Part shown: piece by piece, positions 34,761 to 42,952 of the stretch
Layout of the letters: every line of letters begins with the position of its first letter
How positions within the stretch are numbered: the stretch's first letter is position 1
Assembly (NCBI GenBank): GCA_963809545.1
Contig: CAWEKD010000004.1
Location: 62,001 to 126,000 of the forward strand
Reading direction: 5' to 3'
Length of the DNA stretch: 64,000 bases
DNA from: Natronosporangium sp035305625
GTDB lineage: Bacteria; Actinomycetota; Actinomycetes; Mycobacteriales; Micromonosporaceae
Position numbers and translations under genes: made by a program
The notes under the pieces: generated by a model
The model's input: only the letters and a program-made list of their open reading frames with translations
Database searches by the model: none
Told to the model about the DNA's origin: nothing

Positions 34761-36347
34761 TCACGATCCGGAGGCGGACGGCTCGGGAGTCGGCCCAGAT
34801 TCCGGGGTGGAGTCAGGCGCCGGTCCGGACTCCGGGGTGGGGCCGGGCGCGGGCCCATCCGGCGGCGGCCCACCGGTGGTACCCCGTTCGTCCGAAACCC
34901 GGTTCTGCATCTTGATCTCCACGATGGAGCCGCGGCACTCCTCCGACCCCGTCCCGGAGGCACCCGGTTCCGACGAGGAGTCGTCGTCCCGCCCGATGTC
35001 CGGGCGGAGGTTACGCGGGTCGTAGGCGCACTCCGGCGGGTGCACCCACAGGTCGAGCGTGTACTCGTCCCGCCGCCAGCAGCTGTAGTCCCCGTCCACC
35101 TGGACCTGGGGGCAGCCCTCCACCTCCCACCGACTCCAACCCGCCGCCTGTAGCGCCTCGTGATAGACGGCGGCGGTCTCCTCAGTCTCCCGCTCCGACA
35201 CCGCGGTACGTTGCCGCGAGCGGCACTCGTACAGGCACCACCGGCTGCCGCCGATGATCCGGTCCTCCACCGAGCGGGCGGCCCACTCCGGCACCCGCAG
35301 CTGCTCCACCGCGGTGACCAACGGATCCCGGGTGGTGAACAGAATCCCGAAGTACACCAGCGGCGCGCCGAGCAGCACCAGCACCACCACCGCCAAGGCC
35401 GTGGCCCGCGCCCGCTGCTGTTCCCGGAACTGCCGCCGGATCTCCGAGCGGGCCACCGGCAACCGCCCCAGCGCCGCTGGGTGGTCCGCCCCGCCAGCGG
35501 GGGCGGGTCCACGCGGTGACGTACCGGTCGACCCGGTCGACCCGCTCGTCCCGGTCGACCCGCTCGTCCCGGTCGGCCGGGTCGGTGCGGTCGGCCCGGT
35601 CGGCGCGGTCGTGCGACCACCGGAGACGCTGGCGGACCCGGTCGCGGGGCGCGCCCGGCCGGCCGGCGGCGGGTTCCGGTCCGCCGGGGCCGCCGGAGAG
35701 CCGGGGAGGGCGGTCGCGCCCGACGCCGCCGGCGGGCGGGAGGCCGCCGGCGCGCGCGAGGCGGTCGGCGTGCGCGCAGCGGTCGGGGAGCCGGGCGCGG
35801 CCGCCCCACGACTGGTAGGGGCGCCGCCGGCCGAGGCCGCGCGGCCGGCCGGGCTCTTCTCGATGCCCCCCGGGCGCTTCCCCGCCCGGGCACGACCACT
35901 ATCGGCGCCGGAGGTGGCCGGCGATGTCCGCGCCGGTGGGACCGGGGAGCCGCCCGCCGCGCGGGGCGTACGCGCCGCCGGGGGCTGGACCACCGGGGCG
36001 GTGCCGCTCCCCAACGCCCGCCCCAAGGCGGATCGCCTCGGCACCACCGGCGCGCCGGAGGTGGGGCGGGCCGGACGCTCCGGGGCCCCGTGTCGCCCCT
36101 GACTAGGTGGGTGAGGTGGGGCCGACAGCGGGGTGAACGCGGCCGGCGGCTCCGCCGGGCGGCGCTTCGGCAACGGCGGTGACGACGCTCGCGGCCCCGG
36201 CCCGCCTTCCGGACCGAGGTCGCCCCGCTGTGCCTTGGCGGAGCGCAGGTCAGCGAGCCAGCCGAGGTCCTCCCCGGGTGGGGCCGCCCCCGGCTCGCCC
36301 TGGCCTCGGCGACGCCGCCGCGGCGGCTGCTCTCCCTCAGCGCGCAT
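34761..36347 (-). CDS. membrane protein with long disordered cytoplasmic arm and Cys-rich outer domain
   Basis: Not recognised. Of 528 residues, the first ~300 are Pro/Ala/Arg/Ser-rich and likely disordered, with a short ordered motif near the start (EDLGWLADLRSAKAQ) and a Gly/Ser/Thr repeat (about 260-277). A single membrane helix (about 316-338) leads to an outer domain of ~150 residues with six Cys (371, 375, 412, 423, 440, 471). A Pro/Glu/Ser repeat tail (PESGPAPDS, PESGPTPEP) ends the protein. The ATG lies 11 bp inside the rarA end, so it is co-expressed with rarA. Confidence 0.75.
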   Translation of the reverse strand: MRAEGEQPPRRRRRGQGEPGAAPPGEDLGWLADLRSAKAQRGDLGPEGGPGPRASSPPLPKRRPAEPPAAFTPLSAPPHPPSQGRHGAPERPARPTSGAPVVPRRSALGRALGSGTAPVVQPPAARTPRAAGGSPVPPARTSPATSGADSGRARAGKRPGGIEKSPAGRAASAGGAPTSRGAAAPGSPTAARTPTASRAPAASRPPAASGATALPGSPAAPADRNPPPAGRARPATGSASVSGGRTTAPTGPTAPTRPTGTSGSTGTSGSTGSTGTSPRGPAPAGGADHPAALGRLPVARSEIRRQFREQQRARATALAVVVLVLLGAPLVYFGILFTTRDPLVTAVEQLRVPEWAARSVEDRIIGGSRWCLYECRSRQRTAVSERETEETAAVYHEALQAAGWSRWEVEGCPQVQVDGDYSCWRRDEYTLDLWVHPPECAYDPRNLRPDIGRDDDSSSEPGASGTGSEECRGSIVEIKMQNRVSDERGTTGGPPPDGPAPGPTPESGPAPDSTPESGPTPEPSASGS

Positions 36348-37719
36348 CCCCGCTGCTCCCTTCCCCCGCGTTGCCCCGGATGATCCGCCGCAACCGGGGC
36401 AGGCGCTCCGCTACCTGCCGCTCGGCACCGTGTCCCTTGGGACGGTAATAGTCCACCCCTACCAGGTCATCGGGTGGGTACTGGGCGGTAACCACCCCGC
36501 GCGCGTCATCGTGGGGATACACGTACCCGGCGCCGTGTCCCAGGGCCCGGGCGCCCGGGTAGTGGGCGTCACGCAGATGCGGCGGCACCGGGCCACCCCG
36601 CCCCGCCCGGACGTCGGCCATCGCCGCGGCCAGCGCGGTGGTCACCGTGTTCGACTTCGGGGCGGTGGCCAGGTGCACCACCGCGTGGGCCAAATTGAGC
36701 TGGGCCTCCGGCAGCCCGACGTACTCCACCGCCTGGGCGGCGGCGGTGGCTATCGGCAACGCGGTCGGATCCGCCATGCCCACGTCCTCACTCGCGAAGA
36801 TCACCAACCGGCGGGCGATGAACCGGGGGTCCTCCCCGGCGACCAGCATCCGGGCCAGCCAATGCAGGGCCGCGTCCACGTCCGAGCCCCGCAGGCTCTT
36901 GATGAACGCGCTGGTCACGTCGTAGTGGACGTCGCCGGCCCGGTCATAGCGCACCGCCGCCACGTCCACCGCCTGCTCCGCGGTCGCCAGGTCCACCTCG
37001 TCCCGACCGGTGGCGGTGGCGCTGGTGGCCGCGGCCGCCAGCGCGGTCAGGGCCTTGCGGACGTCGCCGCCGGCGAGCCGCACCAGATGGTCCTCGGCTT
37101 CGGGGGTGAGCCGGACCGCTCCGGCCAATCCTCTGGGGTCGGTCACCGCGCGCCGCAGCAGCGTCCGTACGTCCTCATCAGCCAGTGGCCGGAGGGTGAG
37201 CAGCACACACCGGGACAGCAGGGGTGAGATCACCGAGAAGTGTGGATTCTCCGTGGTGGCGGCGAGCAGCGTGACGGTCTGGTCCTCTACCGCCGCCAGC
37301 AGCGAATCCTGCTGGGCCTTACTGAACCGGTGTACCTCGTCGATGAACAGCACCGTGGGTGGGCCACCGGCGCGCCGCTGCCGCCGAGCGGTGTCGATCA
37401 CCGCCCGTACGTCCTTGACGCTGGCGGTGAGCGCGGACATGGCCACAAACCGCCGGTTGGCCGCGCGCGCCACCAGGTGCGCGATGGTGGTTTTACCACT
37501 GCCGGGTGGTCCCCACAGGATCACCGACTGTGGATGCTGGCCGCTGACCAGCTCCCGCAGCGGTGCCCCCGGAGCCAGCAAGTGATCCTGACCGACCAGC
37601 TCATCCAGGCTCCGGGGGCGCATGCGCACCGCCAACGGGGCATCCGGTGGAGGCTCACCGAACCCCTCGGAGGCGGGCGTCGACGCCCCGGGTGCCGCGA
37701 ACAGCGCATCGGACTCCAT
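36337..37719 (-). CDS. rarA: replication-associated recombination protein A (RarA/MgsA AAA+ ATPase)
   Basis: AAA+ clamp-loader relative acting at stalled forks. 460 residues: RMRPRSLDELVGQDHLL, Walker A WGPPGSGKTTIA (about 70-78), Walker B VLFIDEVHRFSKAQQD, sensor TTENPHFSVISPLLSR, and the C-terminal tetramer domain (SLRGSDVDAALHWLARML; YYRPKGHGAE). The ATG at 37719 precedes a short tail resembling the clamp-binding SDALF region of the family. Confidence 0.94.
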   Translation of the reverse strand: MESDALFAAPGASTPASEGFGEPPPDAPLAVRMRPRSLDELVGQDHLLAPGAPLRELVSGQHPQSVILWGPPGSGKTTIAHLVARAANRRFVAMSALTASVKDVRAVIDTARRQRRAGGPPTVLFIDEVHRFSKAQQDSLLAAVEDQTVTLLAATTENPHFSVISPLLSRCVLLTLRPLADEDVRTLLRRAVTDPRGLAGAVRLTPEAEDHLVRLAGGDVRKALTALAAAATSATATGRDEVDLATAEQAVDVAAVRYDRAGDVHYDVTSAFIKSLRGSDVDAALHWLARMLVAGEDPRFIARRLVIFASEDVGMADPTALPIATAAAQAVEYVGLPEAQLNLAHAVVHLATAPKSNTVTTALAAAMADVRAGRGGPVPPHLRDAHYPGARALGHGAGYVYPHDDARGVVTAQYPPDDLVGVDYYRPKGHGAERQVAERLPRLRRIIRGNAGEGSSGDAR

Positions 37720-37757
37720 CGGAGTCGACGATATACGTGCCCGCCACCGCGGCCGAC

Positions 37758-37763
37758 TACCGT
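37758..37763 (+). promoter_or_regulatory. -10 element for a leaderless acetyltransferase mRNA
   Basis: TACCGT ends six bases before the GTG at 37770, and no ribosome binding site lies between. The start site would fall on the start codon. Confidence 0.4.
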
Positions 37764-37769
37764 AGCCGA

Positions 37770-38528
37770 GTGCACTCACCGACCTGGGATGTGATTGACC
37801 GGGAACAGATCCTCACCGTCACCGGGCACCATCCGTACGTCCGGCTCACCACCACCGGGGGCGGGCCGGTGCGGGGGTTCGTCCGGCGGACCTCGGACGG
37901 GTTGGCGGTCGTCTGGTTGAACGACAGTCGGGGCCGGCGCGGGCTGGACGCCTGGGGCGACCCCGCCGCCGTGGTGCGGCTGATCCGCGCCCTGTGGGCC
38001 GCCGGCGAGGTGGCCGGGATCCGCCGGCTGCACCTGCCTCGGACCAGCAAGGAGCTACTGACCGCGCACCTACCGGTGGGCGAACCGGACCACTGGGACT
38101 ACCGGTGGACACGGAGCCCACTCCCGCCGCCACCGGACCCGCCCTCGCCGGTGCCGCTCCCGCCGGAGCGCGAGGAGGAGGTGCGGGCGCTGCTGGACCG
38201 CGCCTTCCCCGATGCGTACACCCGCCCCGGCCACCCGGACATTCGCCGGTGGTACGGGCTCTGGCACGGTGATCGGCTGATCGCCTGCGGGGCGGACGTG
38301 TCTCGAGGAGTCGGCTGCCTCGCCGGCCTGGCGGTGGACCCGGACTTCCGCGGTCGAGGCCTGGGGGCGGCCCTGACCAGTGGGATGGCCGCGCGGCTAC
38401 GGGCCGAGTTCGACGTGGTGTCCCTGGGCGTCATGGTCGACAACCACCGGGCCGCCCGGCTCTATCACCGCCTCGGCTTCACCGAGGTGGCCGGCCGCAC
38501 CTCGGTACCGCTCCACTCCGACCAATGA
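37770..38528 (+). CDS. GNAT family N-acetyltransferase
   Basis: 252 residues. The C-terminal half is a clear GNAT domain: LAGLAVDPDFRGRGLGAAL binds acetyl-CoA and VDNHRAARLYHRLGFTEVA follows. The N-terminal ~120 residues (WDVIDREQILTVTGHHPYVR; AVVWLNDSRGRRGLDAWGD) may be a second, degenerate GNAT-like half. The substrate is unknown. The GTG at 37770 is chosen for its leaderless promoter; the next GTG at 37791 is possible. Divergent from rarA. Confidence 0.8.
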   Translation: MHSPTWDVIDREQILTVTGHHPYVRLTTTGGGPVRGFVRRTSDGLAVVWLNDSRGRRGLDAWGDPAAVVRLIRALWAAGEVAGIRRLHLPRTSKELLTAHLPVGEPDHWDYRWTRSPLPPPPDPPSPVPLPPEREEEVRALLDRAFPDAYTRPGHPDIRRWYGLWHGDRLIACGADVSRGVGCLAGLAVDPDFRGRGLGAALTSGMAARLRAEFDVVSLGVMVDNHRAARLYHRLGFTEVAGRTSVPLHSDQ

Positions 38529-38529
38529 A

Positions 38530-38567
38530 CGGTGGGTGACCGCCCCGGCCAGGGCGGTCACCCACCG
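38530..38567. terminator. strong hairpin between convergent acetyltransferase and gdx genes
   Basis: 16-bp perfect arms (CGGTGGGTGACCGCCC and its complement) around a 6-base loop fill the 41-bp convergent gap. Very stable and well placed as a bidirectional terminator, though without a T-run. Confidence 0.75.
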
Positions 38568-38569
38568 CG

Positions 38570-38884
38570 TCACGACAACAGCCGCAGCCCGACCACCCCG
38601 GAGATGATCAAAAGCAAGCAGCTGATCCGGGCCACGGTGACCGGTTCATTGAGCCAGAGCATGCCGAACAGGGCGGTCCCCACTGCACCGATACCCACCC
38701 ACACCGCGTAGCCGGTGCCGACCGGGATCGTGCGAAGCGCATAGGCCAGCCCGGCCATGCTCAGCAGCATCGCGACCCCGAACAGCACCGTCGGCCACAG
38801 CCGGGTGAAACCTCTGGACTCCGCCAGCGCGATCGCCCACACGGTCTCCAGCAACCCGGAAACCACCAGGACGAGCCAAGACAC
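38570..38884 (-). CDS. gdx: guanidinium exporter Gdx (SMR family, formerly SugE)
   Basis: Dual-topology small multidrug-resistance-type transporter that exchanges guanidinium for protons. 104 residues with four membrane helices. The residues that define Gdx are all present: Glu13 and Trp16 in SGLLETVWAIAL, Ser42, and Tyr59/Trp62 in GTGYAVWVGIG. GTG start with GGAGG nine bases away. An apparent guanidine-III riboswitch lies 32 nt upstream, which independently supports guanidinium rather than broad drugs as substrate. Confidence 0.93.
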   Translation of the reverse strand: MSWLVLVVSGLLETVWAIALAESRGFTRLWPTVLFGVAMLLSMAGLAYALRTIPVGTGYAVWVGIGAVGTALFGMLWLNEPVTVARISCLLLIISGVVGLRLLS

Positions 38885-38916
38885 GACGCCAAACCTCCGC
38901 CAACACGTACCTGGCC

Positions 38917-38956
38917 GCGTCGTCTTGTCCTAACCGGGTACGACGCCCTCGTCCGG
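38917..38956 (-). promoter_or_regulatory. guanidine-III riboswitch (ykkC-III)
   Basis: 40-nt aptamer on the minus strand. The 5' part CCGGACGAGG, the core TACCCGG followed by AGGACAAGACG, and a perfect 7-bp stem (GCGTCGT / ACGACGC) line up almost base for base with the Thermobifida fusca guanidine-III aptamer as I remember it. The two CCGG segments can pair as the pseudoknot. The 3' end lies about 18 nt from the gdx Shine-Dalgarno, which suggests guanidine-induced translation. No search was run. Confidence 0.88.
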
Positions 38957-38985
38957 GGCCGCGCCGCAGCGGCGAGACCGTCTTT

Positions 38986-38991
38986 ACGGTA
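38986..38991 (-). promoter_or_regulatory. candidate -10 for the riboswitch-gdx transcript
   Basis: TACCGT on the minus strand, about 30 bases before the aptamer. Its distance leaves room for a start site just before the riboswitch. No convincing -35. Confidence 0.3.
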
Positions 38992-39024
38992 GCGGACCGC
39001 CGCTGCGGCACGAGGGGAGGCTCG

Positions 39025-39516
39025 CTAGCCGGAGCTGGCCTTGCCCTGTTCATCCTGGATGATGTAGCCGACGAGCTGTTCCATCCGGGCGTCGAGCTTG
39101 CGCAGCCGGTCGTCGACCAGGCCGAATCGGGTCTCCATCGTCTTCTCCAGGTGCACGAACCGCTGGTCGACCTGATCCAACCGCCGATCCACCTGGTCAA
39201 GCCGCTGATCGACCTGATCCAACCGCCGATCCACCTGGTCAAGCCGCTGATCGACCTGATCGAGCCGCTGCTCCACCCGATCAAACCGCTGGTCGACCTG
39301 CTGGAACCGCTGATCCACCTGGTCGAACCGCTGGTCGACCTCATCGAACCGTCGATCCACCTGCGCGAACTGCTGGATCATGCACCGGTCCAGCTGCTTG
39401 ATCGCGCCGGCCATCTCCGCCATCGGCACCGCGAAGGCGGTGAGGAACCGCTGATTGGCTTCCACGTGCTCGCACACCTTGTCCATGGCGGCCTGAATGT
39501 CGATGGTCTGCGCCAT
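39025..39516 (-). CDS. heptad-repeat coiled-coil protein of unknown function
   Basis: 163 residues, no signal or membrane helix. An N-terminal helical part (1-50, with MAEMAGAIKQLDRCM) is followed by about ten near-identical heptads of the form RxDQVDQ (53-120), then FVHLEKTMETRFGLVDDRLRKLD. Hydrophobic Val and Leu/Phe alternate at a/d positions, so a long parallel coiled coil is expected. The ATG at 39516 has AAGGA seven bases upstream; a GTG directly before it is less likely. Not recognised. Neighbours gdx and aspS give no functional clue. Confidence 0.8.
   Translation of the reverse strand: MAQTIDIQAAMDKVCEHVEANQRFLTAFAVPMAEMAGAIKQLDRCMIQQFAQVDRRFDEVDQRFDQVDQRFQQVDQRFDRVEQRLDQVDQRLDQVDRRLDQVDQRLDQVDRRLDQVDQRFVHLEKTMETRFGLVDDRLRKLDARMEQLVGYIIQDEQGKASSG
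39157..39360. repeat. tandem 21/42-bp repeats encoding the heptads
   Basis: The heptad region is also repetitive at DNA level. A stretch of about 52 bp starting near 39167 recurs identically 42 bp further on, and 21-bp units are recognisable across the whole span. This points to recent expansion by slippage or unequal exchange. Confidence 0.8.
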
Positions 39517-39641
39517 CACATTCCTTTCCGGTAAGGGGTGTAAGTCCGCAGACCACGATAAATCCGAAAAATAGTACGAACCGGATGGCGAACACGCGCG
39601 AACGGTTCGGAACCAGGTACGGCGACCGGAACCGACCGCGA

Positions 39642-41393
39642 TCAGGTGGCCGGTTTGGCGTCCACCCCCGCCTCGGCCCGCTGGGTAGCGGTGATCGGGG
39701 TGGGCGCACCGGTGAGCGGGTCAAACCCGGCCCCGGTCTTCGGGAACGCGATCACATCCCGGATCGAGTCCGTCCCCGCCAACAGCGCACACACCCGGTC
39801 CCACCCGAACGCGACCCCACCGTGCGGCGGCGGGCCGTACCGGAACGCCTCCAGCAGGAACCCGAACTTCTCCGCCGCCTCCTGTTCGTCGATGCCGAGC
39901 AGCGCGAACACTCGCCGCTGCACGTCGGCCCGGTGGATACGGATCGAGCCTCCGGCGATCTCGTTGCCGTTGCAGACCAGGTCGTACGCGTACGCCAACG
40001 CCTCCCCCGGCGCCTCTTCGAACCGGCCCTCCCACTCGGCGGTGGGGGAGGTGAACGGGTGGTGCAGCGCGGTCCAGCCCCCCTCGTCGTCCGGCTCGAA
40101 CATCGGCGGGTCCACCACCCAGCAGAACTCCCACGCCTGCTCGTTGATCAAGCCCACCCGCCGGGCGATCTCCAACCGGGCGGCGCCGAGCAGCTCCTGC
40201 GCCTCCCGCCGCGAGGTCGACGCGGAGAAGAAGATCGCGTCGCCCGGCTTGGCCCCGACCGCGTCGGCGAGCCCGGCCAGGTGTGCCTCGGACAGGTTCT
40301 TCGCGACCGGGCCGCGGGCCTCACCGCTGGCCTCGTCCAGCAGCACGTACGCCAGTCCCCGGGCACCGCGGGCCCGCGCCCACTCCTGCCAGCCGTCCAG
40401 CTCCTTGCGGGTCTGGCCGGCCCCACCGGGCATCACCACCGCCCCCACGTACCCGCCGGCGTCGATCGCGCTGGCGAACACCCGGAACTCGGTGCCGCGG
40501 AAGTACTCGGTGAGGTCGGTCAACTCCAGCCCGAACCGCAGGTCCGGCTTGTCCGACCCGTACCGGTCCATCGCCTCCCGCCAGGTGATCCGCCGCAGCG
40601 GAGTGGACAACTCGTAGCCGGCGAGCTCCCGCCACAGCGCGGCGGTGATCTCCTCCGCCAGGGCGATGACGTCGTCCTGGTCCACGAACGACATCTCGAT
40701 GTCCAGCTGCGTGAACTCCGGCTGCCGGTCGGCGCGGAAGTCCTCGTCCCGGTAGCAGCGGGCCAGCTGGTAGTACCGCTCCATCCCCGCGACCATCAGC
40801 AGCTGCTTGAACAGCTGCGGCGACTGCGGCAGCGCGTACCAGCGCCCCGGCTGCAGCCGCACCGGTACGAGGAAGTCCCGCGCTCCCTCCGGAGTGGAGC
40901 GGGTCAGCGTCGGGGTCTCGATCTCCACGAAGTCATGCCGCTCCAACACCCGCCGGGCGATCCGGTTGGCCTGCGACCGCAGCCGGAGCGCCTGGGCGGG
41001 ACCGGTACGGCGCAGGTCCAGGTAGCGGTACCGGAGGCGGACGTCCTCCCCGACGTCGATGTGGTCGTCCACCGGGAACGGCGGTGGGGCGCTTTCGGAG
41101 AGCACCTCCAGCTGGTCGACCACCACCTCCACCTCGCCGGTGGGCAGCTGCGGGTTTTCGTTGCCCTCGGGCCGGCGCCGCACCGTGCCGGTGACCCGGA
41201 TGCAGTACTCATTGCGCAGCTCGTGCGCTTCCTCGCTGTTGCGGAAGACGATCTGCACCACCCCGGAGGCATCCCGCAAATCGATGAAGGTCACGCCTCC
41301 GTGGTCCCGCCGCCGGGCCACCCACCCGGCGAGCGTTACGGTGCTGTCAACGTGACCGGCGCGCAGGACACCAGCCTCATGGGTACGGATCAC
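39642..41393 (-). CDS. aspS: aspartyl-tRNA synthetase
   Basis: 583-residue bacterial-type class II enzyme. The N-terminal anticodon OB domain holds VTLAGWVARRRDHGGVTFIDLRD. Motif 2 is YYQLARCYRDEDFRADRQPEFTQ-like, with the bacterial insertion/GAD domain in the middle. The C-terminal motif 3 is GGVAFGWDRVCALL. GTG start. Whether it also charges tRNA-Asn cannot be read here. The 122-bp stretch between it and the coiled-coil gene holds a small AT-rich patch (around 39555-39580) and nothing else recognisable. Confidence 0.96.
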   Translation of the reverse strand: MIRTHEAGVLRAGHVDSTVTLAGWVARRRDHGGVTFIDLRDASGVVQIVFRNSEEAHELRNEYCIRVTGTVRRRPEGNENPQLPTGEVEVVVDQLEVLSESAPPPFPVDDHIDVGEDVRLRYRYLDLRRTGPAQALRLRSQANRIARRVLERHDFVEIETPTLTRSTPEGARDFLVPVRLQPGRWYALPQSPQLFKQLLMVAGMERYYQLARCYRDEDFRADRQPEFTQLDIEMSFVDQDDVIALAEEITAALWRELAGYELSTPLRRITWREAMDRYGSDKPDLRFGLELTDLTEYFRGTEFRVFASAIDAGGYVGAVVMPGGAGQTRKELDGWQEWARARGARGLAYVLLDEASGEARGPVAKNLSEAHLAGLADAVGAKPGDAIFFSASTSRREAQELLGAARLEIARRVGLINEQAWEFCWVVDPPMFEPDDEGGWTALHHPFTSPTAEWEGRFEEAPGEALAYAYDLVCNGNEIAGGSIRIHRADVQRRVFALLGIDEQEAAEKFGFLLEAFRYGPPPHGGVAFGWDRVCALLAGTDSIRDVIAFPKTGAGFDPLTGAPTPITATQRAEAGVDAKPAT

Positions 41394-41519
41394 GATTTCT
41401 CCTTGCGTGCGAGGCGGGCTAGACAGCCCTGACGGTAATGACTGCCCCGGCGGGTGAGGAACCGAATATCCCGATTCTACTGACGGGAACCGACCGGCTG
41501 TCCGGAGCCGGTGACCCCA

Positions 41520-42922
41520 TCAGAGCAGCGGCAGCTCCATCAGCAGCCCGATCAGCTCCGCCGCCACCTGCGGGTCCAGCTCCCCCGCGGCCTCTAGCTC
41601 CGCGATCTCTTCCCGCAGTTCGTCGACGGCGTCGATGAACTCCTCCGCGTCGCGCTCCCGGACCGCCTCCCGCAGCTCCTGCAGGTGTTCCTGCAGCTCT
41701 TCGGCCGCCGCCGGGGTAATCACGCCCCGCTCCTCCCCCACGACCACCACCTGGTCCAGCGCCTGGATCGCCCCCATCGCACCGGCCAGCGGATTCCCCA
41801 CCGACTGCTCCACCCCACCCGGCGCCTCCCCGGGTGGCGTCGCCGACTCGCCCGCCTGGTCCGCCGCTCCCGGCGGGTCAGCGACCACGCCCGAGTCGGG
41901 ACCGGGTGCGGGCCAGAGCGCCCGGCCCAACAGGATCCCGAGCGCCACCACGACCACCGCCGCGGCCGCCAGCCCGCCCCACTGCCGCAGCCGTCGCGAC
42001 CGACCCGGCCGCGGGGACGTCGGCACCGGCGCCGGCACCGGCTGGGTGGGCAACGGAGCGGAGCCCATGGCGTACCGCAGGACCTGGGTGCCCGGGGCGA
42101 GTCCGGCGAGGGTACGCGCCACCACCGCCGCCGCCGGACGCTGCGTCGGCTCCGGTGACAGACAGGCCCGGCAGAGGCGGGCCACCTCCCCCGGCAGCCC
42201 GGGTACGCCCAACTCCGGCGGGGTGAATCCGCTCCGGTGCACCGCCGCGGCTTGCGTCCAGTCCACGATCGACACCGGGGGACGCCCCACGATCACCTCG
42301 TACAGCAACACCCCCAGCGAGTACAGATCGCCGGCGGGGGTGGCCGGGTGGGTGGGGTCCAGGCGCTCCGGAGCCACGTACTGGGGCGTGCCTCGCCGCT
42401 GACCTGGATCGGTGTCGTCTCCGCCGGCCACCGCGGCCACCCCGAAGTCGAGCACCTTCACCTCACCGTCGACCAGCATCACGTTGGCCGGCGTGACGTC
42501 CCGGTGCACCACCCCGCGCGCGTGGGCGGCGGCCAACGCCGCCGCCACCTGGCTGACCACCCGGGCCGCTTCCGGCCAGGGCAGCGGCCCCTGCCGCGCC
42601 AGCCGGTCCGCCAGCGTCTCCCCGGTGACCAGCTCCATCACCAGATACGGCAGGACCCGCCCGTCCGGCAGGGTCGCCTCCCCGTAGTCGTGCACCGCGG
42701 CGATGTGCGGGTGGCTCAACTGGGCCGCTGCCCGCGCCTCCCGCCGGATCACCTCCCGCAGCGACGGGTCGTCGGCGAGGGGGCGGCCAGCACCTTGACC
42801 GCGACCTGGCGCTCCAGCAGCGCGTCGGTGGCCCGCCACACCTCCGACATGCCGCCGGCGCCGAGCCGGTCGACCACGGTGTACCGGTCGTCCAGCCGGA
42901 GACCGGTCGACAGCAGTGACAT
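41520..42922 (-). pseudogene. membrane Ser/Thr protein kinase, frameshifted
   Basis: Hanks-type kinase broken by one frameshift. From the ATG at 42922 the frame gives RLGAGGMSEVWR and the catalytic Lys43 in VAVKVLAA, then runs off-frame and stops at 42749. The rest of the kinase (DDPSLREVIRREARAAAQLSH, HRDVTPANVM, LDFGVAAV, GTPQYVAPE), a membrane helix (WGGLAAAAVVVVALGILLG) and an acidic helical outer part continue in another frame to 41520. One extra base in the G5 run at 42779-42783 would restore ...VLAAPLADDPS. This is either a sequencing indel in a homopolymer or a real, recent inactivation. Confidence 0.82.
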
Positions 42923-42952
42923 GGTTACCAGTGTGCCGGTCCGGCCACCAGA

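Noticed and set aside
38885..39024. Guanidine-I (ykkC) or guanidine-II (mini-ykkC) riboswitch
   Set aside because: Neither the long ykkC core nor paired ACGR-loop hairpins are present. The guanidine-III pattern fits much better.
39157..39360. CRISPR-like array
   Set aside because: The repeats are contiguous 21/42-bp units without spacers and encode coiled-coil heptads.
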